A DNA stretch of 64,000 bases from Clostridium sp. Lineage in GTDB: Bacteria > Bacillota > Clostridia > Lachnospirales > Lachnospiraceae. The stretch covers positions 1 through 64,000 of the forward strand of contig JAMPEW010000001.1 of assembly GCA_023664775.1 (NCBI GenBank), given 5' to 3'. The translations under genes and the position numbers were made by a program. Below are positions 34,194 through 42,918 of the stretch, piece by piece. How positions within the stretch are numbered: the first letter of the stretch is position 1; the number at the start of each line of letters is the position of its first letter. The notes beneath the pieces are model-generated. The model saw nothing but the letters and a program-made list of their open reading frames with translations, was not told the origin of the DNA and made no database searches.

Positions 34194-34255
34194 GGCTGTC
34201 GTGCTAAAAACTGACACAGGTGTGCCATATGCGTCTGGTTCTTAGTGTGACAGCC
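34194..34255 (+). terminator. GGCTGTC-armed hairpin after the coiled-coil gene
   Basis: GGCTGTC (34194-34200) pairs with GACAGCC (34249-34255), with CTAA/TTAG pairing inside. No U-run follows, so termination may need a factor. Confidence 0.45.
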
Positions 34256-34282
34256 TAAACTCATTCCAGCCTCATTTTTATC

Positions 34283-34311
34283 TTGAAGAAACAAAATATA
34301 AATGGTATACT
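34283..34311 (+). promoter_or_regulatory. Sigma-A promoter of pnp
   Basis: TTGAAG (34283-34288), 17-base spacer, TATACT (34306-34311). The transcript would start about 20 bases before the long hairpin at 34337. Confidence 0.6.
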
Positions 34312-34336
34312 ACTATAGATTGTAATTAGAATAAAA

Positions 34337-34393
34337 CCGAGACTTCTGAAAAAAACATTTCCGATCATATAGTGTTTTTTTCAGTTGTTTCGG
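34337..34393 (+). promoter_or_regulatory. Long hairpin in the pnp 5' UTR
   Basis: CCGAGAC (34337-34343) and CTGAAAAAAACA (34346-34357) pair with TGTTTTTTTCAG (34373-34384) and GTTTCGG (34387-34393), leaving a 15-base loop. It lies between the promoter and the ribosome binding site. In E. coli a pnp leader hairpin is the RNase III target for PNPase autoregulation; a like role here is inference. Confidence 0.55.
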
Positions 34394-34429
34394 GATTCTA
34401 ATACAAAATATGTTTTAAGGAGAGTAATT

Positions 34430-36511
34430 ATGTACAAGAAATTTGAGATGGAGCTTGCTGGAAGAACGCTTCGGGTTGATGTCGGCAGAGTTGCGAAGCA
34501 GGCAAATGGTGCAGCACTTATGCATTATGGAGATACAGTTGTTTTATCAACAGCTACGGCTTCTGAAAAGCCTAGGGAGGGGATTGATTTCTTCCCGCTT
34601 TCCGTTGAGTATGAGGAGAAGCTTTATTCGGTAGGTAAAATACCGGGAGGCTTTAATAAGAGAGAGGGTAAGGCAAGTGAGAATGCAATTCTTACTTCAA
34701 GAGTGATAGACCGTCCTATGAGACCGCTTTTTCCAAAGGATTACAGAAATGATGTTACGCTGAATAATTTGGTGCTTTCTGTTGATCCTGAGTGTTCACC
34801 TGAGCTTACGGCAATGCTTGGTTCTGCTATTGCAACCGCTATATCTGACATACCGTTTGATGGTCCATGTGCAACTACTCAGGTAGGTATGATTGACGGT
34901 ACTTTGGTATTTAATCCAAATGCGGCTCAAAATCTTATTTCAGATTTGAAGCTTACCGTTGCTTCTACAAGGGATAAGGTTATTATGATAGAGGCAGGGG
35001 CAAATGAAGTTCCTGAGGATAAGATGATTGAGGCTATATATGCAGCCCATGAGTTGAATCAGAAGGTTATAGCGTTTATTGACCAGATAGTGGCAGAATG
35101 TGGAAAGTCTAAGCATGAATATACAAGCTGTGCAGTCCCTGAGGCGCTTTTCGAGGCTATAAAGGCTATCGTAACGCCGGAACAAATGGAAGAAGCTGTA
35201 TTTACAGATGAGAAGCAGGTTAGAGAGGAAAATATAAGACAGATAAAGGACAAGCTTGAGGAAGCTTTTGCAGATAATGAAGAATGGCTTGAGGTGTTGG
35301 ATGAGGCCGTTTACCAATATCAGAAAAAAACAGTAAGAAAGATGATATTAAAGGATCATAAGCGTCCTGATGGAAGACAGATTACACAGATAAGACCGCT
35401 TGCTGCTGAGGTTGATACTATTCCTAGAGTTCATGGTTCAGCCATGTTTACAAGAGGTCAGACGCAGATATGTAATATTGTTACGCTTGCACCTTTGTCA
35501 GAGGCTCAGAAATTAGACGGACTTGATGAGAATGTCGTATCAAAGAGATATATGCATCATTACAATTTTCCATCATATTCAGTTGGAGAGACAAAGCCTT
35601 CCAGAGGACCGGGACGTCGTGAGATTGGACATGGCGCGCTTGCAGAGAGGGCGCTTGTTCCTGTACTTCCAAGTGAGGAGGAATTTCCATATGCCATTCG
35701 TTCCGTTTCAGAGACGTTTGAGTCAAACGGTTCAACCTCCATGGCATCTACATGTTCCTCCTGTATGGCGCTTATGGCAGCAGGAGTACCGATAAAGAAA
35801 ATGGTAGCAGGTATATCCTGTGGACTTGTAACTGGTGATACGGATGATGATTATGTACTTCTCACTGATATTCAGGGGCTTGAGGATTTCTTTGGAGACA
35901 TGGATTTTAAGGTTACGGGTACAACGGAAGGTATCACTGCAATTCAGATGGACATTAAAATACATGGACTTACAAGACCTATTGTTGAGGGTGCTATTGC
36001 AAGATGCCGAGAGGCAAGACTTTTCATTATGGATACATGTATGAAGCCTGCAATCAGCCAGCCAAGACCAACTGTAGGTGAGCTTGCGCCAAAGATTATT
36101 CAGACTGTTGTTGATCCTGAAAAAATTGGTGAGATTATTGGTCAGAGAGGAAAAACCATCAATTCAATTATTGAGGAGACAGGTGTTAAGATTGATATTG
36201 ATGATGACGGACGTGTTTCAATCTGTGGCGTTGAGCAGGCAGGCATGGATAAGGCGCTTAAAATTATACGTTCAATTGTTGATCCTATTGAGGTTGGAAA
36301 GACATACGAGGGCAAGGTTGTAAGAATCATGAACTTTGGTGCATTTGTCGAGCTTGCTCCAAATAAGGATGGACTAATTCATATTTCTAAGCTTGCAGAT
36401 CATAGGGTCGAAAAGGTTGAGGATGTTGTTAATATCGGAGATGAGGTTAAGGTTAAGGTGCTTGACATTGACAGAATGGGCAAAATAAGCTTAAGCCTCA
36501 AGGACGCATAA
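34430..36511 (+). CDS. pnp: Polyribonucleotide nucleotidyltransferase (PNPase)
   Basis: 693 residues from the ATG at 34430, behind AAGGAGAG; an ATG at 34385 lies inside the leader hairpin. Two RNase PH domains: the first with FPLSVEYEEKLYSVGKIPGG and RPMRPLFPKDYRNDV, the second with RRRE-like GRREIGHGALAERALVPVLP and SNGSTSMASTCSSCMALMAA. Then a KH domain (EIIGQRGKTINSIIEETGVK) and an S1 domain (YEGKVVRIMNFGAFVELAPN) at the C-terminus. It degrades RNA 3'-5' using phosphate and is part of the degradosome. A hairpin at 36525-36556 follows. Confidence 0.97.
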   Translation: MYKKFEMELAGRTLRVDVGRVAKQANGAALMHYGDTVVLSTATASEKPREGIDFFPLSVEYEEKLYSVGKIPGGFNKREGKASENAILTSRVIDRPMRPLFPKDYRNDVTLNNLVLSVDPECSPELTAMLGSAIATAISDIPFDGPCATTQVGMIDGTLVFNPNAAQNLISDLKLTVASTRDKVIMIEAGANEVPEDKMIEAIYAAHELNQKVIAFIDQIVAECGKSKHEYTSCAVPEALFEAIKAIVTPEQMEEAVFTDEKQVREENIRQIKDKLEEAFADNEEWLEVLDEAVYQYQKKTVRKMILKDHKRPDGRQITQIRPLAAEVDTIPRVHGSAMFTRGQTQICNIVTLAPLSEAQKLDGLDENVVSKRYMHHYNFPSYSVGETKPSRGPGRREIGHGALAERALVPVLPSEEEFPYAIRSVSETFESNGSTSMASTCSSCMALMAAGVPIKKMVAGISCGLVTGDTDDDYVLLTDIQGLEDFFGDMDFKVTGTTEGITAIQMDIKIHGLTRPIVEGAIARCREARLFIMDTCMKPAISQPRPTVGELAPKIIQTVVDPEKIGEIIGQRGKTINSIIEETGVKIDIDDDGRVSICGVEQAGMDKALKIIRSIVDPIEVGKTYEGKVVRIMNFGAFVELAPNKDGLIHISKLADHRVEKVEDVVNIGDEVKVKVLDIDRMGKISLSLKDA

Positions 36512-36524
36512 ATAATTTTCAAGC

Positions 36525-36556
36525 ATATGCCCCGTTTACGCTAATGCGGGGCATAT
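36525..36556 (+). terminator. Hairpin after pnp
   Basis: ATATGCCCCG (36525-36534) pairs perfectly with CGGGGCATAT (36547-36556), loop 12, followed by TTGCTATATTTTT. Confidence 0.7.
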
Positions 36557-36592
36557 TTGCTATATTTTTAAAGAAGACATGGAGGGCAAATA

Positions 36593-38995
36593 ATGAGATA
36601 CGGCTATTTTGATGATGCTGCAAGAGAATATGTGATTGACAGACCCGACACTCCGGCACCTTGGGCGAATTATTTGGGATCACCTGAGTACGGTGCCATT
36701 ATTTCAAATAACGCCGGAGGCTATAGTTTTGTAAAGTCCGGGGCAAACGGCAGAATTTTGAGATATGTTTTTAATAGCTTTGACCAGCCGGGCAGGTATA
36801 TATATTTGAGAGATAATGATACAAAGGATTATTGGTCTGCATCCTGGCAGCCTGTCGGAAAGTCGCTTGATAATTATAAAAGTGAATGTCATCATGGAAC
36901 AGGATATACGAATATTAAGGCATCATACAACGGCATTGATACAGAGGCTCTTTATTTAGTCCCTCTCGATAAAACCCATGAGGTATGGAATTTAAAGGTT
37001 ACAAATCATTCAGATAAGCCACGAAATTTGTCCGCAATCGGATATTGTGAGTTTACAAATGATAATAATTATGAGCAGGACCAGGTGAATCTTCAGTATA
37101 CGTTATTTATAACGAGAACATATTTTAAGGAAAACAGAATAAAGCAGGTTATAAATGAAAATGTAAACAAGGATGCTCCTGTAGACGGAAATGTCACATT
37201 TACAAGGTTTTTCGGATTGGCAGGTGGAGAGGTTGCCAGCTATTGTGGTGACAAAGAGGAATTTTTAGGCTTATATCATTCATATGCAAATCCAGTGGCA
37301 GTTATAAATGGTAATTGTGGAAATAAATTAAATTATAATTCAAATTCATGTGGTGCATTGGAAACGAAGATGACCCTTGCTCCAGGAGAAACCAAATATA
37401 TAGCGTTTGTCGTAGGCATGAAGAATGATGCTGAAGCAGAAGCAGTTATGAAGGCTTATGCAGACGTAAGGTCGCAGGCTGAAAAGGAGCTTGCAGAGCT
37501 TAAGCAGTATTGGGGTGATAAGCTTGGTAATTTACAGGTTAAAACTCCGAGTCCGGAATTTAATTCAATGATAAATACATGGAATGCATATCAGTGCTTT
37601 ATGACATTTATATGGTCAAGAGCTGCCTCGTTTTCATATTGTGGTTTAAGAAATGGATATGGATATAGGGATACTGTTCAGGATATACAGGGTATCATAC
37701 ACCTTGCTCCTGAAATGGCACTTGAAAAAATACGGTTTATGCTCTCCGCACAGGTTGACAACGGAGGAGGACTTCCGCTTGTCAAATTTAACCATAATGC
37801 GGGACATGAGGACACGCCTGATGATGCTTCATATGTAAAGGCAACAGGTCATCCTGCATACAGGGCAGATGATGCGCTTTGGCTTTTCCCTACAGTATAC
37901 AAGTATATTGCAGAGTCGGGTAATGTGGACTTTATAGACGAGGTTATCGTATTTGCAAATGGCGGTGAGGGAACCGTTTATGAGCATTTAAAAAGAGCAA
38001 TTGACTTTTCCATGAACCGCTTGGGAAATAACAACATGCCTGCGGGACTTCACGCAGATTGGAATGACTGCCTAAGGCTTGGCAAGAAGGGAGAGTCAAC
38101 CTTTGTAGCAATGCAGCTTTATTATGCAATGACCGTCCTTCGTGGCTTTGCCGTAAGAAAAAATGATACGGAATATATTGCATATCTTGATAAGATACAG
38201 AAAGAGCTTGGTGACACCATTCAGTCTAAGTGCTGGGAGGATGACAGATACATAAGAGGCTACAAGGAAGACGGCATGATTATAGGTTCAAAGCATGACC
38301 CTGAGGCTAACATGTGGCTTAATCCACAGTCTTGGTCAGTGATAAGCGGGCTTGCAACAAAGGAACAGGCAGAAAAGGCTCTTGAGTCGGTACACAGGGA
38401 GCTTAATACGCCTTATGGCGTAAGGCTTATGGCGCCTGCCTATGCAGACCATGCATTTGATGGAGCGCTTATGCTGCTGTTTAATGCTTCCACAAAGGAA
38501 AACGGAGGTATATTTTCGCAGCCGCAGGGGTGGGTTATACTTGCCGAATCACTTATGGGACATGGAAACCGGGCATTTGAATATTTTATGGAAAGCTCGC
38601 CTGCATCAATGAATGATAAGGCGGAAATCCGTAAGCTTGAGCCATACTGTCATGGACAGTTTACAGAAAGCTCTGACAGTCCTTTTGAGGGCAGAGCCCA
38701 TGTTCATTGGCTTACAGGTACCGCATCTACAGTTATGGTAGGCTGTGTCGAGGGTATTTTGGGAATAAGACCTGACTTTGAGGGTCTTAGGCTGGCGCCT
38801 TCTGTTTCATCTGATTGGAAGGAATTTGAAATTACCAAAATGTACAGGGGGAAGAAGCTTAATATTAAGGTATCAAACCCGGATGGGGCACAGAGTGGAT
38901 ATAAGACAGTAACATTAAATGATGAAAAACTGTCCGATAATTATATACCTTTTGATAAGCTGAAAGAGGAAAACGACGTTTTGCTTATCATGTAA
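36593..38995 (+). CDS. GH94 glycoside phosphorylase (cellobiose/chitobiose phosphorylase type)
   Basis: 800 residues, usual GH94 length. The N-terminal beta-sandwich begins RYGYFDDAAREYVIDRPDTP and has NAGGYSFVKSG and YWSASWQPVGKSL. The (alpha/alpha)6 catalytic domain contains NAYQCFMTFIWSRAASF, YGYRDTVQDIQGI and GLHADWNDCLRLGKKGES; the Asp of the WND block (about 492) is the expected general acid. The C-terminus has HVHWLTGTASTVM. These cytoplasmic enzymes split beta-linked disaccharides with phosphate, saving ATP. The N-terminus recalls chitobiose phosphorylase, but cellobiose phosphorylases are similar, so the substrate is left open. Good GGAGGG site. Confidence 0.88.
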   Translation: MRYGYFDDAAREYVIDRPDTPAPWANYLGSPEYGAIISNNAGGYSFVKSGANGRILRYVFNSFDQPGRYIYLRDNDTKDYWSASWQPVGKSLDNYKSECHHGTGYTNIKASYNGIDTEALYLVPLDKTHEVWNLKVTNHSDKPRNLSAIGYCEFTNDNNYEQDQVNLQYTLFITRTYFKENRIKQVINENVNKDAPVDGNVTFTRFFGLAGGEVASYCGDKEEFLGLYHSYANPVAVINGNCGNKLNYNSNSCGALETKMTLAPGETKYIAFVVGMKNDAEAEAVMKAYADVRSQAEKELAELKQYWGDKLGNLQVKTPSPEFNSMINTWNAYQCFMTFIWSRAASFSYCGLRNGYGYRDTVQDIQGIIHLAPEMALEKIRFMLSAQVDNGGGLPLVKFNHNAGHEDTPDDASYVKATGHPAYRADDALWLFPTVYKYIAESGNVDFIDEVIVFANGGEGTVYEHLKRAIDFSMNRLGNNNMPAGLHADWNDCLRLGKKGESTFVAMQLYYAMTVLRGFAVRKNDTEYIAYLDKIQKELGDTIQSKCWEDDRYIRGYKEDGMIIGSKHDPEANMWLNPQSWSVISGLATKEQAEKALESVHRELNTPYGVRLMAPAYADHAFDGALMLLFNASTKENGGIFSQPQGWVILAESLMGHGNRAFEYFMESSPASMNDKAEIRKLEPYCHGQFTESSDSPFEGRAHVHWLTGTASTVMVGCVEGILGIRPDFEGLRLAPSVSSDWKEFEITKMYRGKKLNIKVSNPDGAQSGYKTVTLNDEKLSDNYIPFDKLKEENDVLLIM

Positions 38996-39051
38996 AAAAG
39001 GTAACCCTTGGTAGCTAGTTGTTCATGCTTTTGCGTGATAGAATTTACCTA

Positions 39052-39079
39052 ATGAATAATTGTTTTTTCAATAATTCAT
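39052..39079. repeat. Perfect 11-bp hairpin
   Basis: ATGAATAATTG (39052-39062), loop of six T, CAATAATTCAT (39069-39079). AT-only; may be an operator or an RNA-processing site. Confidence 0.5.
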
Positions 39080-39096
39080 GTGGGGTGTTTCATTAT

Positions 39097-39158
39097 AAAA
39101 GAAGTTCTGATTTTTTTCCTGGTTGTTTGGGAATTAGTTAGAGCTTCTTTTTTTGTTT
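39097..39158 (+). terminator. Intrinsic terminator after the GH94 gene
   Basis: AAAAGAAGTTCT (39097-39108) pairs with AGAGCTTCTTTT (39140-39151) with one G-U, followed by a T-rich run. Confidence 0.7.
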
Positions 39159-39241
39159 TACGGAAAATAAAAACCTTTCATATATAACAGAGAATAATAA
39201 AAAAAAGTGTGTGTATAATAACAAAAAAACGGAGGTTTATT

Positions 39242-39976
39242 ATGTGCAGCGAAAATAAAGATGATGACGAAAAAAGAGAGCCTGAAAAATATGAGGGGAA
39301 AACTGAAACATATGACAGCAAGCTTGTAAAAGATTTAGGGCAGTATGTTCTGAGGGCTAAAACAGACGGAAAAGGTATTGTTTTACTTAATATAGCAGGT
39401 GAGATAGAAGGGCATGAGTCTCTTGGGGGCAGTTCAAAGGTAAGTAAGTATGAGCTTATTCTTCCTCTGCTTGCACTCGTTCAAAGTGATGAGAACATAG
39501 AAGGACTGCTCGTTTTATTAAATACTGTGGGCGGTGATGTGGAGGCGGGACTTGCAATTGCTGAAATGATAGCGTCCATAGATAAGCCTAAGGTATGCCT
39601 TGTATTAGGCGGCGGACATTCCATAGGAGTACCGCTTGCTGTTTCGGGTGATGTAACATATATTGTGCCTACTGCAACAATGGTTGTTCATCCAATCAGG
39701 ATAAACGGTACAGTGCTTGGAGTAAGGCAGAATTATGAATATATTGAAAGAATGCAGGACAGAATTATAAGCTTTACGGCAAGCCATAGCAGGATAAAGG
39801 AGGATGAACTACGTGATATTATGTTTAACACGAGGGAGCTTACAAAGGATATTGGCTCTGTGCTTATTGGGAAGCAGGCGGTAGAAAAAGGAATTATTGA
39901 TAACGTAGGCGGAATAAACTGTGCTATGAATTGCTTATATGACTTGATAAATCAAAAGAAAAATAGTACAATATGA
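39242..39976 (+). CDS. tepA: ClpP-like serine protease of the TepA/YlqP type
   Basis: 244 residues from the ATG at 39242, behind ACGGAGG. The N-terminal 35 residues are highly charged. The ClpP-fold core has GLLVLLNTVGGDVEAGLAIA, the catalytic Ser in LGGGHSIGVPLAVSGD, the His in MVVHPIRINGTVLG, and the Asp region TKDIGSVLIGKQAVEKGIID. In Bacillus the homologue TepA lies next to spoIIIE and has been tied to protein translocation or spore functions. The same neighbourhood is seen here, with ftsK/spoIIIE following after 220 bases. Confidence 0.83.
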   Translation: MCSENKDDDEKREPEKYEGKTETYDSKLVKDLGQYVLRAKTDGKGIVLLNIAGEIEGHESLGGSSKVSKYELILPLLALVQSDENIEGLLVLLNTVGGDVEAGLAIAEMIASIDKPKVCLVLGGGHSIGVPLAVSGDVTYIVPTATMVVHPIRINGTVLGVRQNYEYIERMQDRIISFTASHSRIKEDELRDIMFNTRELTKDIGSVLIGKQAVEKGIIDNVGGINCAMNCLYDLINQKKNSTI

Positions 39977-40029
39977 GGGGTTTACCTGGAAAAAAATTAC
40001 TTTATGTTGTGTTTTAGTTATATAATGGG

Positions 40030-40166
40030 ATTGTCGCAATAAGGATTTTAATTCTCTTTTATAATGCATTTTAAACAAAGAACGCTCCAACGTGTTACTT
40101 AACTTCCGCTTTTCTTTGTTAAAAATGCATCACTGCTAAGAAAACAAATCCTTGTTGTGGCAGCTC
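40030..40166. repeat. Large imperfect palindrome upstream of ftsK
   Basis: The ends TGTCGCAATAAGGATTT and AAATCCTTGTTGTGGCAG are imperfect complements, and inside them ATAATGCATTTTAAACAAAG can pair with CTTTGTTAAAAATGCAT. The structure fills most of the gap between tepA and ftsK. The right end is 30 bases before the ftsK start. The ends belong to the GGCTGYCGCA-type family. Confidence 0.55.
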
Positions 40167-40196
40167 TGGATAAATTATAGATAAGGAGATATATGA

Positions 40197-42848
40197 ATGG
40201 CTGAACAAAAAAATGCCGGACGTATTTCGTCAAAAAAAGGTTCTACAAAAGCTTCGGGCGGCACGAAAAAAAGCAATAAGACAGACAGTACATATACAAG
40301 CGAACGTAAACAGGCTGCGGTAAAGGCTTTAAATGAAGAAGGCGGTTCACGAAAAAATGAGATATATCTTTTTATATATCTTGCTGTTTCTGTGTTTCTC
40401 GTTTTAAGCAATTTTGGAATTGGCGGGGTAGTCGGTAATTTTATTTCAAAAATAATATTTGGTTTTGTGGGCTCTGTAGCATACATCCTTCCGTTTTATA
40501 TTTTCTTTTCAGCAGCGTTTCTTCTTTCAAACGGTGCCCAGAAAAAAATTGTAAAGAGGGTATTGTGTATCGCCATATTTATTGTTGCGCTTGCATTTAT
40601 TTGTCAGCTTATAAGCGGTGTTGATGATGCATCCGTAAAAACGCTTTACGAGGAGGGAGCAAAGCATAAAAGAGGGGGCGGTGTACTTTTAGGTGGTATT
40701 CTTGCACTGCTTTTTAAGCTTATAGGAATGTCGGGCTCAATTATACTTATCGTATTGCTTACGATTATCGGAATCATAATCGTTATGGATGTGTCTATTG
40801 TGAGAATGATAAAGGATGGCTTTGATAAAGAGGAGGATGCTTACGAGGATGATTTGGATGAGGAGGCGCTTGTTTCAAATCGTCGAAAAAATAAGAATAT
40901 GTTAAATAATATAAAGGTTTTGGAAGCTGCTGACAGTAAAAAATCGAAGGGGAAAAATAAAAGGAAAAAGCCGAATCCTGAGGAGATACATGAGCTTAAG
41001 CCGCTTCCTCCAAAGGACTTCTTTGCTGAGGAGAGCCTTGATTATTCAGACGAAAAGGATATTTTTAAAGCTGACAAGGAGAATAGTAACGACAGCGCAA
41101 AGGACTTTTTTGCTGATCGTGAAGCAGAAGGTGAACAGGCAGCAGGGGTTCAGAAGGGAAGAAGAAAGAAAACAAAAGAAACCTATAATGACATGCTGGA
41201 TGAAAGAGACAATATATCTGATGAAATAAAGAAAACAACAGTTACGGCATCGGAGGTTTCCCAAAAAACAGAAAATGAAAAAAGTAATTCTGCCATATCG
41301 GATAAAGCAGGACAACATTCCACACCGCAAAATGCCGCAGGCAGCGGGCAATCGGCAGGAAGCATAGCACCGGAGGATTATAAATTCCCACCAATTAATC
41401 TTTTAAAGATGGCAAAGGGAGGAAGAAACGCAGGCAGTGATGCGCATGTCAGGGAAACTGCCATGAAGCTGAAAAGCACATTAGAGAATTTTGGCGTAAA
41501 TGTAACAATAACGGATTATAGCTGTGGACCTTCCGTCACAAGATATGAGCTTCAGCCTGAACAGGGTGTTAAGGTAAGTAAAATTGTGGGACTTGCAGAT
41601 GACATTAAGCTTAACCTTGCGGCGGCGGATATAAGAATAGAAGCACCAATACCGGGAAAGGCGGCAATCGGAATAGAGGTTCCAAATAAGGAAAGTCAGG
41701 CGGTATATTTCAGGGATTTGCTTGAGTCGGATAATTATAAAAAATTTCCGTCAAAAATAGCCTTTGCAGTAGGAAAGGATATCAGTGGTCAGGTTGTTGT
41801 TGCCGATATAGCAAAAATGCCCCATCTCCTTGTGGCAGGTGCAACTGGCTCTGGTAAATCTGTATGTATAAACACGCTTATCATGAGCATTCTCTACAAG
41901 GCAAGACCGGATGAGGTTAAGCTTATCATGGTCGATCCGAAACAGGTTGAGCTTAGCATTTATAATGGGATTCCCCATATGCTGATACCGGTAGTTACCG
42001 ACCCTAAAAAAGCGGCAGGAGCGCTTAATTGGGCAGTAATGGAGATGACAAACAGATACCAGCTTTTTGCACAGTATAATGTGCGTAACCTTCAAGGCTA
42101 CAATGAAAAGGTAAAGGCTGTGACAGGCGAGGAGGAAGGCAATGAGGAGCTTAAGAAGCTTCCGCAGATTGTCATTATCGTAGATGAGCTGGCTGACCTT
42201 ATGATGGTGGCACATGGCGAGGTTGAGGATGCCATTGTAAGACTGTCCCAGCTTGCAAGGGCGGCAGGAATCCATTTGGTAATCGCAACGCAAAGACCAT
42301 CCGTAGACGTAATTACAGGACTGATAAAGGCAAATGTTCCTTCCCGTATCGCCATGACTGTATCGTCAGGTGTTGACTCAAGGACGATTCTTGATATGAA
42401 CGGAGCGGAAAAGCTGCTTGGTAAGGGAGATATGCTCTTTTATCCGACAGGCTATCCAAAGCCTGTGAGAGTGCAGGGGGCATTTTTATCTGATGAGGAA
42501 ATTGCAGATGTTGTTGACTTCTTAAAACAGCAGTCGGGAGATGTTCAGTATGACAGTAAAATTACTGACGAGATAGATAAGTCAAATGTAGGAGGCTCAT
42601 CCCAGGCAGGAAGCAGCGGTTCGGAATATGATGATTATTTTGCCGATGCAGGAAAATTTATCATAGGCAAGGAAAAGGCATCTATTGGTATGCTCCAAAG
42701 AGTATACAAGATAGGCTTTAACAGGGCTGCAAGAATCATGGACCAGCTTTCAGATGCGGGAGTTGTGGGACCTGAGGAGGGCACCAAGCCAAGAAAGGTG
42801 CTTATGACCATGGAAGAATTTGAAAATTATGTTGAAGAAAATCTGTAA
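40197..42848 (+). CDS. ftsK: DNA translocase FtsK/SpoIIIE
   Basis: 883 residues. N-terminal membrane domain with about four segments between residues 55 and 200 (YLFIYLAVSVFLVLSNFGIG, ILIVLLTIIGIIIVMDVSIV). A charged low-complexity linker (about 210-400). The motor domain has the Walker A loop LVAGATGSGKSVCINTLIMS, Walker B IVIIVDELADLMMVA and RPSVDVITGLIKANVPSRIA. The C-terminal gamma winged helix is ASIGMLQRVYKIGFNRAARI, which reads oriented DNA sites. It pumps chromosomal DNA through the division or sporulation septum. The tepA neighbour favours SpoIIIE naming. Confidence 0.95.
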   Translation: MAEQKNAGRISSKKGSTKASGGTKKSNKTDSTYTSERKQAAVKALNEEGGSRKNEIYLFIYLAVSVFLVLSNFGIGGVVGNFISKIIFGFVGSVAYILPFYIFFSAAFLLSNGAQKKIVKRVLCIAIFIVALAFICQLISGVDDASVKTLYEEGAKHKRGGGVLLGGILALLFKLIGMSGSIILIVLLTIIGIIIVMDVSIVRMIKDGFDKEEDAYEDDLDEEALVSNRRKNKNMLNNIKVLEAADSKKSKGKNKRKKPNPEEIHELKPLPPKDFFAEESLDYSDEKDIFKADKENSNDSAKDFFADREAEGEQAAGVQKGRRKKTKETYNDMLDERDNISDEIKKTTVTASEVSQKTENEKSNSAISDKAGQHSTPQNAAGSGQSAGSIAPEDYKFPPINLLKMAKGGRNAGSDAHVRETAMKLKSTLENFGVNVTITDYSCGPSVTRYELQPEQGVKVSKIVGLADDIKLNLAAADIRIEAPIPGKAAIGIEVPNKESQAVYFRDLLESDNYKKFPSKIAFAVGKDISGQVVVADIAKMPHLLVAGATGSGKSVCINTLIMSILYKARPDEVKLIMVDPKQVELSIYNGIPHMLIPVVTDPKKAAGALNWAVMEMTNRYQLFAQYNVRNLQGYNEKVKAVTGEEEGNEELKKLPQIVIIVDELADLMMVAHGEVEDAIVRLSQLARAAGIHLVIATQRPSVDVITGLIKANVPSRIAMTVSSGVDSRTILDMNGAEKLLGKGDMLFYPTGYPKPVRVQGAFLSDEEIADVVDFLKQQSGDVQYDSKITDEIDKSNVGGSSQAGSSGSEYDDYFADAGKFIIGKEKASIGMLQRVYKIGFNRAARIMDQLSDAGVVGPEEGTKPRKVLMTMEEFENYVEENL

Positions 42849-42918
42849 CTGTAATATAGTGAAATGATTAAATGTATTTTTTATAAGTAATCAGATGTAA
42901 ATTGGTAAGGAGTTAAGT

